Origin: an uncultured Alphaproteobacteria bacterium
Lineage (GTDB): Bacteria; Pseudomonadota; Alphaproteobacteria; Micavibrionales; Micavibrionaceae
Reading direction: 5' to 3'
Length of the DNA: 12,769 bases
Assembly: GCA_937124505.1 (NCBI GenBank)
Contig: CAKZKV010000221.1
Span: 1-12,769, forward strand
Shown in pieces: positions 1-6,862 of this stretch. The notes below the pieces were generated by a model, which was not told the origin of the DNA, made no database searches, and saw only the letters and a program-made list of their open reading frames with translations. A program made the position numbers and the translations under genes. Every line of letters starts with the position of its first letter. Positions within the stretch are counted from its first letter, which is position 1.

Positions 1-260
1 TGATTGCGTCTTTGCCGCTGGTCTCGGTGATGGCCATGATCTGGATGTGGCATGAAACGTCGGACACAAAGCGTATTGCCGACCATGCGGAGGCAACGTT
101 CTGGTATGTGTTGCCGTCCCTGCCGATGTTTTTGCTGCTGCCGCATCTGTTGCGCGGCGGTATGGCGTTTTATCCGGCCATGGGGCTGTCCTGCCTGTTG
201 ACGGTCATCCTGTACGCCTGCATGGTTTTCACGCTAAAGCGCTTTGGAATTGAACTTTAA
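1..260 (+). CDS. DUF3147-like small membrane protein, C-terminal part (5' end outside window)
   Basis: The reading frame is open to the left edge (frame from base 3) and stops at TAA 258-260, so only about 86 C-terminal residues are present. It begins IASLPLVSVMAMIWMW, then has a short polar loop (HETSDTKRIADHAEA) and two further hydrophobic segments (FWYVLPSLPMFLLLPHLL and the stretch before the final KRFGIEL). The ASLPLVS opening, a conserved T/S-D-T loop and an FW-VLPSL segment recall the DUF3147 family of small inner-membrane proteins with about four helices, whose function is unknown. A TTG at 12 could be read as a start, but family homology continues upstream of it, so this is a truncated gene rather than a complete 82-residue one. 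It heads a plus-strand run, with the lipoprotein gene starting 38 nt after its stop. The family assignment is from memory of the pattern. Confidence 0.6.
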   Translation, partial: IASLPLVSVMAMIWMWHETSDTKRIADHAEATFWYVLPSLPMFLLLPHLLRGGMAFYPAMGLSCLLTVILYACMVFTLKRFGIEL

Positions 261-298
261 GTGAAGATGTGCGTATCTTATGAAAGAAAGGTACGGAG

Positions 299-451
299 AT
301 GACGAAGAAATTTTTATTTGTAATGATGTTGGCGATGCCTTTGGCGGCATGTCAAACCACAGTTGATACAAAGCACGATAAAATCATTATCGAAGACCCG
401 CATTCCGGTGATTTCTGCCCGCCCGGTCAGGCGAAAAAGGGTAATTGCTAG
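299..451 (+). CDS. small lipoprotein, 50 residues
   Basis: ATG 299 to TAG 449-451. An AAAGG at 287-291 lies 7 nt upstream, and a second GGAG directly abuts the start. The N-terminus is a short signal peptide (MTKKF, then a hydrophobic stretch) ending in a lipobox, PLAAC, with the lipidated cysteine at residue 18, so the mature part is only about 33 residues. The mature protein is polar (QTTVDTKHDKIIIEDPHSG) and ends with a cysteine-bearing tail, FCPPGQAKKGNC. CPPGxxKKGxC tails occur in various small exported bacterial proteins. Cys40 and Cys50 could form a disulfide in the periplasm. The gene sits 38 nt after the DUF3147-like gene and 21 nt before the ceramidase-like gene, so it is probably co-transcribed with them. 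Function is unknown. Lipidation is well supported; the role is not. Confidence 0.72.
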   Translation: MTKKFLFVMMLAMPLAACQTTVDTKHDKIIIEDPHSGDFCPPGQAKKGNC

Positions 452-472
452 AGAAGAGAGGGCTTCCCGCGC

Positions 473-1117
473 ATGATCGATATTTATTGCGAACGCACAG
501 GCCCTGCATTTTGGGCGGAACCGATTAACGCCCTGACAAACCTGTGTTTTCTTTTGGCTGCCTTGATTTTATATGTTCAGGCACGGCAAAACCGGGGTTT
601 ATCCAAAGACACAGGTCTTTTAATCGCCTTGATCGTTGCGATCGGGATTGGCAGCGCTCTGTTCCATACGTACGCAACACGTACGGCGATGCTGGCGGAC
701 GTATTGCCGATTTTTTTCTTTCAGTTGGCATTCCTGGTCATTTTTAGTCGGCAGGTTATTGGCCTGTCTCATGTCATGACCTTTCGGCTGTTTATGGTGT
801 ACGTGCTTCTGACAATTTTATCGGGGTATGTCCCGCGGGACTGGTTGAACGGATCTCTCAGCTATCTGCCCGCCTTTTTATTCCTGCTGGGGTTTGGCAT
901 TTATCACGCAGGATTTGCCCGTGAAAAGTCCCGTTTGCTTTTGATTGCCAGTGGAATTTTTTTGCTGTCTTTAACGTTTCGTTCTGTAGACTTGCTGCTT
1001 TGCAGCAGGTTTGAGATTGGTACGCACTTTCTCTGGCACGTACTGAATGCTGTGGTGCTATACCTCTGTACATTTGTGATTATTCGGCAAACACAACCTT
1101 CACACCGCGCTTCTTGA
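473..1117 (+). CDS. alkaline-ceramidase-family (CREST) membrane hydrolase
   Basis: A protein of 214 residues with about seven hydrophobic segments. It opens with the family hallmark MIDIYCERTGPAFWAEPINA and ALTN. The metal-site residues of the CREST/ceramidase fold (PF05875) are all visible: S61xxxH65, D76 eleven residues later, and H185xxxH189 in FLWHV. The S-H and H-D gaps (4 and 11) equal those in human ACER3 (S77, H81, D92, H217, H221). An R170xxD173 also fits. The protein should therefore be a zinc-dependent amide or ester hydrolase working in the inner membrane on ceramide-like or other acyl-amide lipids; the real substrate in bacteria is not established. It starts 21 nt after the lipoprotein gene with a purine-rich AGAAGAGAGGG upstream. 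Its last 38 nt overlap the 3' end of the convergent gene at 1080-1301. Confidence 0.85.
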   Translation: MIDIYCERTGPAFWAEPINALTNLCFLLAALILYVQARQNRGLSKDTGLLIALIVAIGIGSALFHTYATRTAMLADVLPIFFFQLAFLVIFSRQVIGLSHVMTFRLFMVYVLLTILSGYVPRDWLNGSLSYLPAFLFLLGFGIYHAGFAREKSRLLLIASGIFLLSLTFRSVDLLLCSRFEIGTHFLWHVLNAVVLYLCTFVIIRQTQPSHRAS

Positions 1118-1301
1118 AGTAAGACTGCATCATCTTGCGGCCTGAGCGGTTATTCTGGGACAGGCGCTCCGGGTCGAATGCGGCCTCACTCAGGCCCTCT
1201 TCTTTCATGGCGGCTTTCAGGTTTTTAATGTGCAGGTCGATCTCCTCGTTTCCATTGGCGAGGGAGGTGTAAATCGCTTCTTTTGCGGTTGTCATGTCCA
1301 T
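1080..1301 (-). CDS. conserved-looking hypothetical protein, 73 residues
   Basis: I do not recognise this gene. It encodes a charged, probably helical protein. The N-terminal half (MDMTTAKEAIYTSLANGNEE) leads into a Lys/Glu-rich helix (KNLKAAMKEEGLSEAAF). The C-terminal half, ERLSQNNRSGRKMMQSYFKKRGVKVVF, looks like a structured basic segment ending in a strand, with no membrane helix and no cysteine. The start at 1301 has AGGA ten nt upstream; ATG 1295 is an alternative. It begins 7 nt after the stop of the CPBP-like gene, so it is the third gene of that minus-strand unit. Its 3' end overlaps the convergent ceramidase-like gene by 38 nt. The close spacing and SD favour a real gene over a chance reading frame. 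Confidence 0.6.
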   Translation of the reverse strand: MDMTTAKEAIYTSLANGNEEIDLHIKNLKAAMKEEGLSEAAFDPERLSQNNRSGRKMMQSYFKKRGVKVVFAE

Positions 1302-1308
1302 AGTGTGT

Positions 1309-1965
1309 TTATCCTGTTACAAGTACTGATCCGCTATAGAAATACCATCCTAATCCAATCAGGAAAAGAGCATTTCCGTACAGACCGTGTTCAATTGTGA
1401 CCAGAGCCAGAGATCGGGTTTTCGCATAGGTCATGGCAAAGATCAGGCCGCCGAGAAAACTTAAAGATGGAGCGACCGGGTTGATATAGAGGATGTGCGC
1501 ATAGGCAAAGATGGCGGCGCTGGCGAGAATCATCCATTTTCCCTCCCCGAAAAAGGGTTTATAACGGGCGAAGAAGAATGTGCAGAACACAAGTTCCTGC
1601 GGCAGGGCGGAAAAGATCGGATAGGCGACTATCAAAGCTGCTGCAAAATCCGGGCGGCGGTATAACAGGCCGAACAGGCGCTCCGGGTCGTACCACAGCA
1701 GAAACAGCGTCATGCCGATACACGCAAAAAAGAAGCGGATGAGGATGGGCCTGAGGTTCTTCCACGTCACCGCCCGCCATTTGAAGATCTCTGACAGGGA
1801 GCGTTTGTCGGTCAGGCGTACAATCACAAAGCTGTAGAGCGCCGCGCCATATAGAAAGCGAAACATCAGGGGCGCCCACGTGTAATAGATGATGATGCCG
1901 GGAACAATTACGCACAGAACAAAAAATTCAAGGAGAAGATAGCTTCGGTTGTTTAAAAATGTCAT
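1309..1965 (-). CDS. CPBP-family intramembrane protease-like protein
   Basis: 218 residues with about seven hydrophobic segments. The CPBP (Abi/Rce1-like) motifs are recognisable in order: motif 1 around LPQELVFCTFFFARY (residues 121-135), motif 2 FAYAH (F153, H157) and motif 3 EHGLYGN (H193, N198). In the family, motif 1 is EExxxR; here it reads Q123-E124-LVF-C128, so the first Glu and the Arg are replaced. Glu124 and the two His, the likely catalytic and metal residues, remain. The QE variant with FFF-RY and EHxLYG is familiar in a proteobacterial CPBP subgroup, but I expect Arg at residue 128 there. Such proteins cleave substrates within the membrane; the target is unknown. Its ATG overlaps the transporter stop (TCAT on the plus strand at 1962-1965), and no strong SD is seen, so translation is probably coupled. 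Confidence 0.75.
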   Translation of the reverse strand: MTFLNNRSYLLLEFFVLCVIVPGIIIYYTWAPLMFRFLYGAALYSFVIVRLTDKRSLSEIFKWRAVTWKNLRPILIRFFFACIGMTLFLLWYDPERLFGLLYRRPDFAAALIVAYPIFSALPQELVFCTFFFARYKPFFGEGKWMILASAAIFAYAHILYINPVAPSLSFLGGLIFAMTYAKTRSLALVTIEHGLYGNALFLIGLGWYFYSGSVLVTG

Positions 1966-3224
1966 GGAGTCTCAGCCGTTTTTTCTGCTGTGGAGGCGTC
2001 CTGCTCTTTCATCATGGTTTCCGTCATAGGCATGGAGGCGCGCATGGGAGTCAGGATATAGGCCCCTTGATGTTCCAGAGGGACGGATTCGGACGTGCCC
2101 ATCCGGTACAAGGCAAAGACGAACATGCAGAAACTGATGACGGAGATGGTGCTGTAGAAGGCCTCAATCCCGACATTTTCCATCAGGAAAGAGACAAGGA
2201 TGGGGCTGATGGACGCGCCGGCCCCGTTTGCCAGAACCATGCTGGCACTGGCGCTCATAATTTGTTCTTTTTCAAGGTGGTCGTTGGTATGGGCGAGCGC
2301 GAGTGAGTAGATCGTCAGGGTCAGGCAGCCAAGAAAGAAAATAAGAACATAAGCAAGAGGGATATTATTGGCCGGGGCCAGATAAGCGATGGAAGACAAC
2401 ACGCCAATAAACAACATGACCCCTGTCAGAACAAGGCGGCGGTCAAAACGGTCGGACAGCCATCCGATCGGAACCTGGCCGCAGATTCCCCCCAGAATCA
2501 GGAACGCAATAAAAAAGGAGGTTTGAGAGACATCATAGCCGATAGTGGTGGTATAAACAGGGCCGATACTGAAGAGAACACTGACAATCATACCGGAAAC
2601 GGCCATGCCAACAACCCCCAGGGGTGATTGACGGTATAATTCCCTGATGTTGATGACTTTCGGGACTTTCAAAACCGGGGCGGGTCGCGTACTGAGGGAA
2701 ATGGGCAGAAGCGCAAGAGAAACCAGAATGGAGGTGATCACAAACAGCTCCATATCATTGGGGGAGGCAATGTTCATCAGAAGCTGTCCCAAAATCATGC
2801 CGAGATAGCACAAAAACATGTACGCAGCCATGACACGCCCGCGGGATTTATTGTCAGAGGCATCGTTAAGCCAGCTTTCAATGACAATATACAAACCGGC
2901 ATAGCTGAATCCTGTAAAAATACGGATGATGCACCAGATCCATGGATCAACAACGATGCCGTGGATGAGTACGGTCGTGGAAGCCAGAGACGCCAGCGCG
3001 GCAAAAACGCGGATATGTCCGACATTGCGGATAAAGCGCGGGCTGAGCCACGATCCCAGCAAGAAACCGAAATAATAAAAAGACATGATAAACCCGGTTG
3101 TCAGGGCGTCAAACCCTTCCAGTGAGGCGCGCACGCCCAGGAGAGTGCCTTGCAGGCCGTTTCCAACCATAATCATGGTCAACCCGAAAAAGAGCGGCCA
3201 ATTGGAAAGAACGGCTTTATTCAT
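1962..3224 (-). CDS. MFS transporter, YcaD-like
   Basis: 420 residues with 12 predicted hydrophobic helices. The second half shows the MFS signature loop GWLSDRFDRR (residues 254-263), and the first-half equivalent is GSWLSPRFIR (57-66). ESWLN (116-120), followed by SRGR and an AYM...GQ helix, is typical of the YcaD-type subgroup of small-molecule permeases whose substrate is undefined. The frame stays open up to 3773, but that extension would overlay the diverging M32-like gene and contains no transporter sequence, so the ATG at 3224 (MNKAVLSNWPLFFGL) is chosen. The SD there is weak. The C-terminal 40 residues are polar and Met/Thr/Glu-rich (residues about 380-420), a cytoplasmic tail longer than usual. 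It is the first gene of a three-gene unit and is coupled to the CPBP-like gene by an ATGA overlap. Confidence 0.85.
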   Translation of the reverse strand: MNKAVLSNWPLFFGLTMIMVGNGLQGTLLGVRASLEGFDALTTGFIMSFYYFGFLLGSWLSPRFIRNVGHIRVFAALASLASTTVLIHGIVVDPWIWCIIRIFTGFSYAGLYIVIESWLNDASDNKSRGRVMAAYMFLCYLGMILGQLLMNIASPNDMELFVITSILVSLALLPISLSTRPAPVLKVPKVINIRELYRQSPLGVVGMAVSGMIVSVLFSIGPVYTTTIGYDVSQTSFFIAFLILGGICGQVPIGWLSDRFDRRLVLTGVMLFIGVLSSIAYLAPANNIPLAYVLIFFLGCLTLTIYSLALAHTNDHLEKEQIMSASASMVLANGAGASISPILVSFLMENVGIEAFYSTISVISFCMFVFALYRMGTSESVPLEHQGAYILTPMRASMPMTETMMKEQDASTAEKTAETP

Positions 3225-3323
3225 CTGACTTAATGTATTCCTAAAGGATGATCTGTTATAATACCTGTTCAGAGCATATATATAAAGCCGATGCAACGGT
3301 AAAATGGGGACGGGATAGCAGAA
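3225..3323. promoter_or_regulatory. divergent promoter region between the MFS transporter and the M32-like gene
   Basis: This 99-bp AT-rich gap separates two divergent starts, so promoters for both are expected. A perfect TATAAT lies at 3257-3262 on the plus strand, but no good -35 box sits at 16-18 bp. On the minus strand a TTTACC and TATATG pair about 17 bp apart (the reverse of roughly 3279-3308) could serve the transporter. The assignment of individual boxes is weak. No clear operator palindrome is seen. Confidence 0.35.
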
Positions 3324-4886
3324 ATGGACAGTGTTGCGCGTGACAAGCTGCTTAACGGTGTGGAGCTTCACTTTCGCACGTTTTATGAAAGTGCGCAGGA
3401 ACATTTCCCTGCCGCCCTGATCAAGCTGTCTGAAGGGGCGAAGGTCAAATCCTTGCGTGAAATTGCGGACATCAAGCCTGATTTGCAGGCGGCCATGCGG
3501 AATATTGCGGGCGCTGACGTTGGCGAACTTCTCAAACAGGTCAATGAGGACTCGCCGTACCCACTCAGACGACTCAAAAAACGGCATCTGCTGTACCGTG
3601 ATGTGCCGGACAAATTGCTGGTAGCGCGGGAAAACCTGAGACGTACGGGCTATGTGATCATGGGGCATGCGCAGGAGGCGCGGCGCTATGATAATCATGG
3701 CTTTGAGGGGCATGTGGCGCGGGCGCTGATGGGAGACAGGGCGTTTTACCGCACCTCTAATTACATGATGCACCTACAGCAGGTTTTCGACAATGCGCGC
3801 GCCATCAGCCATGTGCAGGCCGGCTCCCTTGGATATGAAACGCCCTATGACGCCAATCTGGAGGACTTTACGCCCGGCGTACGTGTCTCGACGTACATCT
3901 CCATGATTGATCAGATTTTCGAGCATGCCCTAAGCGTCAGGGCAAAAGCTTTGAAGGCACAGTCAAAAGCCAAAGCGCCGCTGCCCTTGCCTGAATTTTC
4001 ACTGGAGCAGGGGCAACGGCTGGTGGATTTGATCTGCGATCTTTTACCTATCCCCGATAAAACCTATCAAACGCGGCTGCTGGCCCGGATTCCCTCCATG
4101 TGCATGGGCAATATCGCCACGATCAAATTTTCCACCAATCCGCTGGTTTTGCTGGAAACGGCCTTTCATGAGCGTCTGGGACATTTGACGTACAGGTATA
4201 ATGCTTCGCATGCGGGGGGGATTGCAGGATTTCATCTGGATGAAGCCCGCGCCTTGTCTCTGGAGCGTTTTTTCCTGCGGGAATATGAGGTTCTGGAGCA
4301 GATTTCAGAGTTATTCATAGCGGCATATGACGGGGCGCATGAGGCGTTTAGCGGGGAGAACCTGTACAGGCTGACGCATCATGTCAACCCGGACATTTCG
4401 GAGCGTACGTCTTCGGACGACCTGACGTACATTTTGCAGGAAATTATCCGGGGGCGTACGGAAATGATGGTCATGAATGGCGACATTACCGTCAAGGACA
4501 TGCCGGAATTTATGGCGGCAGAAACCGGGGCGGCCTTTGGTCTGGAGGGCCTGAACGGCTATCACATTATGCGGGAAACGTTCCAGTGGCCTCTATGCAT
4601 GCAGGGGCATCTTGCAGCTTATCCTACAGGAATCGTTCTGGCCGCGCAGGTACATAAAGCCGCCAAACGAAAACTGGGGCCAGATTTTTCCAGCCTCTCT
4701 GATGGCGCGAACTCTCCCTATTTTAACTTTATGGAGAGCCATATTGATGCAAACGGGGCGGAAATTGCGCCGGAAGATATTATCCGGAAAGCAACGGGGC
4801 GGGACTTTCTCGATCCTGGGTCCTATCTGGATTCTCTTGAGGCAAAAAAAATGGCATCCACAGAGGTTGTCCGGGATGCCAATTGA
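3324..4886 (+). CDS. divergent M32 carboxypeptidase-like protein
   Basis: 520 residues, close to the usual M32 (Taq carboxypeptidase) length of about 500, soluble and mostly helical. Several blocks follow the M32 order: GYETPYDANLEDFTPG (170-185, family pattern PYDxLLDxYEPG), the zinc-motif block TAFHERLGHLTY (279-290), FHLDEARALSLERFF (303-317, where M32 has HESQSxLWE), LTYILQEIIRGRTEMMVMNGD (367-387) and WPLCMQGHLAAYPTGIVLAAQ (422-442, M32's YFPTY-lGN-yAAQ). The zinc motif is altered: H282-E283-R-L-G-H287 has three residues between Glu and His instead of two, and the third-ligand HES motif reads HLDE. Peptidase activity is therefore uncertain; it could be a non-canonical metalloenzyme or an inactive homologue. 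It diverges from the transporter. Its last codons carry, on the other strand, the probable tsf terminator. Confidence 0.7.
   Translation: MDSVARDKLLNGVELHFRTFYESAQEHFPAALIKLSEGAKVKSLREIADIKPDLQAAMRNIAGADVGELLKQVNEDSPYPLRRLKKRHLLYRDVPDKLLVARENLRRTGYVIMGHAQEARRYDNHGFEGHVARALMGDRAFYRTSNYMMHLQQVFDNARAISHVQAGSLGYETPYDANLEDFTPGVRVSTYISMIDQIFEHALSVRAKALKAQSKAKAPLPLPEFSLEQGQRLVDLICDLLPIPDKTYQTRLLARIPSMCMGNIATIKFSTNPLVLLETAFHERLGHLTYRYNASHAGGIAGFHLDEARALSLERFFLREYEVLEQISELFIAAYDGAHEAFSGENLYRLTHHVNPDISERTSSDDLTYILQEIIRGRTEMMVMNGDITVKDMPEFMAAETGAAFGLEGLNGYHIMRETFQWPLCMQGHLAAYPTGIVLAAQVHKAAKRKLGPDFSSLSDGANSPYFNFMESHIDANGAEIAPEDIIRKATGRDFLDPGSYLDSLEAKKMASTEVVRDAN
4843..4880 (-). terminator. rho-independent terminator of rpsB-tsf
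   Basis: Read on the minus strand, a 7-bp perfect stem GGCATCC/GGATGCC (4880-4874 with 4859-4853) encloses a 14-nt loop and is followed by AT and eight T residues (4851-4844). It begins 29 nt after the tsf stop. On the plus strand the same bases are the last codons of the M32-like gene, where no T-run follows, so it works only for tsf. Confidence 0.75.
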
Positions 4887-4908
4887 TATCTTAAGTGCTT
4901 AAAAACTT

Positions 4909-5832
4909 CTATCCGTTGGCAGCGGCGGCGACTTCGGCGGCGAAGTCTGTTTCTTCTTTTTCAATGCCTTCGCCCAATTGGTAACGTACAAAGCCTGTCA
5001 ACTCAACAGGAACCCCGACGTCGCTTTCCGCATCTTTCAGAACTTTTGAAATTGTACGTTCATTGTCCATGACATAGATTTGATCCAGCAGGCAGATTTC
5101 TTCGTAGAATTTGCGCATACGGCCTGTCAGCATTTTTTCAATGATGTCGTCCGGCTTGCCCTGCTCTCTGGCCTGTTCACGAATGACGTTTTTCTCACGC
5201 TCCAACTCAGAGGCGTCTACTTCGTCCTGTTTCAGGTATTTCGGGAACGCTGCGGCAGCGTGCATCGCAATCTGCTTGCCGAGTTCCTGCAATTTGGCCT
5301 GATCCCCTGTTGATTCCAGAGCAACGAGAACGCCGATTTTACCCATGTCCGGCGCAACAGAGTTGTGCATGTATCCGCACACAACGCCGTTTGTCACGCT
5401 CAGTTTTGCAGCGCGGCGGAAGGCCATGTTCTCACCGATTTTGGCAATCAGTTCTGTCAGTTCATCTTTGACGGCGGCGCCGCTTTCACTTTCAGGATCA
5501 GCATAGGCGTCCGTTGAAACGTCACTGCCGAGAATACGCGCGGTCAGGTCTTTGACGTAGGTCTGGAACATGTCGTTCCGGGCCACAAAGTCTGTTTCGG
5601 CATTCACCTCAACGGCAACGCCCGTTGTTCCCTCTGTTTTGATGGAAACCAGACCTTCTGCCGCGGTGCGGGAGGATTTTTTGTCGGCCTTGGCCATACC
5701 TTTTTGACGCAGCAGGTCAATGGCAGCTTCCATGTCACCGTCTGTTTCGCTCAGGGCTTTTTTGGCGTCCATCATGCCGGCGCCGGTTTTTTCACGCAGG
5801 TCTTTGACCATGCTGGCTGTAATTTGTGTCAT
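4909..5832 (-). CDS. tsf: translation elongation factor Ts
   Basis: 307 residues, a normal length. EF-Ts is the guanine-nucleotide exchange factor that releases GDP from EF-Tu in the cytoplasm. The N-terminal UBA-like domain (about 1-50) has the first signature, LREKTGAGMMDAKKAL (12-27). The core begins with VAVEVNAETDFVARN (72-86), whose TDFVARN segment contacts EF-Tu. The rest is the two-subdomain dimerisation-type core with an inserted helical region (DIIEKMLTGRMRKFYEE near the C-terminal third). The start ATG at 5832 has AGGAG 11-12 nt upstream (5844-5848 on the plus strand). It lies downstream of rpsB on the same strand, the usual bacterial order, but the 217-bp spacer is filled by an inverted repeat. 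A terminator follows, so the pyrH-frr genes often seen next are not part of this unit. Confidence 0.98.
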   Translation of the reverse strand: MTQITASMVKDLREKTGAGMMDAKKALSETDGDMEAAIDLLRQKGMAKADKKSSRTAAEGLVSIKTEGTTGVAVEVNAETDFVARNDMFQTYVKDLTARILGSDVSTDAYADPESESGAAVKDELTELIAKIGENMAFRRAAKLSVTNGVVCGYMHNSVAPDMGKIGVLVALESTGDQAKLQELGKQIAMHAAAAFPKYLKQDEVDASELEREKNVIREQAREQGKPDDIIEKMLTGRMRKFYEEICLLDQIYVMDNERTISKVLKDAESDVGVPVELTGFVRYQLGEGIEKEETDFAAEVAAAANG

Positions 5833-5873
5833 TTTGTTTTTTACTCCTTGATTATATTACGCTTCAATTTATA

Positions 5874-6038
5874 AACCACGAATGAACGCGAATACACACG
5901 AATATTAAATTTTATTTCACGCGAAAATTCGACTTCGCGAAGGTTTTTTTATAGACAAATATTCCGATTTTCACTTCTTTGCGTAAAAAATTCCTGCGGC
6001 GCTCATTTATTTGTGTTTATTCGTGTCCATTCGTGGTT
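5874..6038. repeat. inverted 31-bp arms made of ten-base CACGAAT units, in the rpsB-tsf spacer
   Basis: The left arm (5874-5904) begins AACCACGAATG, and the right arm (6008-6038) is its near-exact reverse complement, about 26 of 31 bases matching. Each arm is three ten-base units of pattern NNCACGAATR or close to it. The 103 bp between the arms is AT-rich and contains a smaller CGCGAA/TTCGCG stem (5920-5925, 5934-5939) followed by seven T on the plus strand (5944-5950). In the rpsB-tsf transcript the arms could pair over about 31 bp. Similar CCACGAAT strings occur between genes in many bacteria. No target-site duplication is obvious. Confidence 0.8.
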
Positions 6039-6049
6039 AATTTTTTAAA

Positions 6050-6862
6050 TCACCCGGCTGTGGCTGCTTTTTTGGGTTCTTCCTCTGCTACTTCAGCCGC
6101 TGCACTTTCGTCCTTGGCACCCGGCAGTTCAACAGCAACCTCTTCGGCTGATCCCATATCCACACCGGAGGCGGATAATTCGCGGGACATCCCGTCCAGA
6201 ACCGCGGCTACGGCCAGATCACAATACAGCTCAATGGCGCGGATCGCGTCATCATTACCGGGGATTGGGAAATCAATGCCGTCCGGGTCGGAGTTGGTAT
6301 CGAGAACCGCAAAAACAGGAATGCCCAGCTTATTGGCTTCTTTCACGGCGAGGTCTTCTTTATTGACGTCGATAATGAACAGCGCGTCCGGCTTGCCGCC
6401 CATTTCACTGATTCCGCCGATGGACAGTTCCAGCTTGTCGCGCTCGCGTGTCATCATCAGGGTTTCTTTCTTGGTCAGGCCTGTATGCTCACGGGACAGA
6501 AGCTCGTTCAGTTCTTTCAGACGTTTGATGGACTGGGAAATTGTCTGCCAGTTGGTCATCATGCCGCCCAGCCAGCGGTGGTTCACGTAATACTGACCAC
6601 AACGTCCGGCGGCGTTTTTGATTTTGTCCTGTGCCTGACGTTTTGTGCCGACAAACAGAACGCGCCCGCCCTTGGCGGCGATATCACGCAGACTGGTCAG
6701 GGCTTGTTCCAGCATAGGAACGGTTTGTTGCAGGTCGATAATGTGAACGTTGTTACGAACCCCGAAAATAAAGGGTTTCATTTTCGGATTCCAGCGACGT
6801 GTGTGGTGTCCGAAGTGAATGCCAGCTTCCAGTAGCTGGCGCATGGTAAATTCTGCAGCCAT
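6050..6862 (-). CDS. rpsB: 30S ribosomal protein S2
   Basis: 270 residues. S2 binds the 30S subunit near S1 at the back of the head-body junction. The N-terminal signature [20 protein letters not shown] leads into the typical TRRWNPKM and IIDLQQTV segments. [12 protein letters not shown] and the second signature [20 protein letters not shown] are intact. The frame is open upstream to 6976, but the ATG at 6862 is chosen because it starts the conserved S2 N-terminus and has a strong AAAGGAG seven nt upstream; the extra 38 residues resemble nothing. The last 45 or so residues (from about 225) form an Ala/Glu-rich acidic tail ending [11 protein letters not shown], an extension common in alphaproteobacterial S2. 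It is the first gene of the rpsB-tsf unit and diverges from fadD. Confidence 0.98.
   Translation of the reverse strand: MAAEFTMRQLLEAGIHFGHHTRRWNPKMKPFIFGVRNNVHIIDLQQTVPMLEQALTSLRDIAAKGGRVLFVGTKRQAQDKIKNAAGRCGQYYVNHRWLGGMMTNWQTISQSIKRLKELNELLSREHTGLTKKETLMMTRERDKLELSIGGISEMGGKPDALFIIDVNKEDLAVKEANKLGIPVFAVLDTNSDPDGIDFPIPGNDDAIRAIELYCDLAVAAVLDGMSRELSASGVDMGSAEEVAVELPGAKDESAAAEVAEEEPKKAATAG

Noticed and set aside
3225-3773. An N-terminal extension of the MFS transporter to 603 residues
   Set aside because: It lies antisense over the M32-like gene, contains no membrane or transporter sequence, and the ATG at 3224 starts a normal first helix.
5920-5950. A plus-strand terminator (CGCGAA/TTCGCG stem followed by seven T)
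   Set aside because: No plus-strand gene lies upstream for it to serve; it is more likely part of the repeat element, though it could limit antisense transcription.
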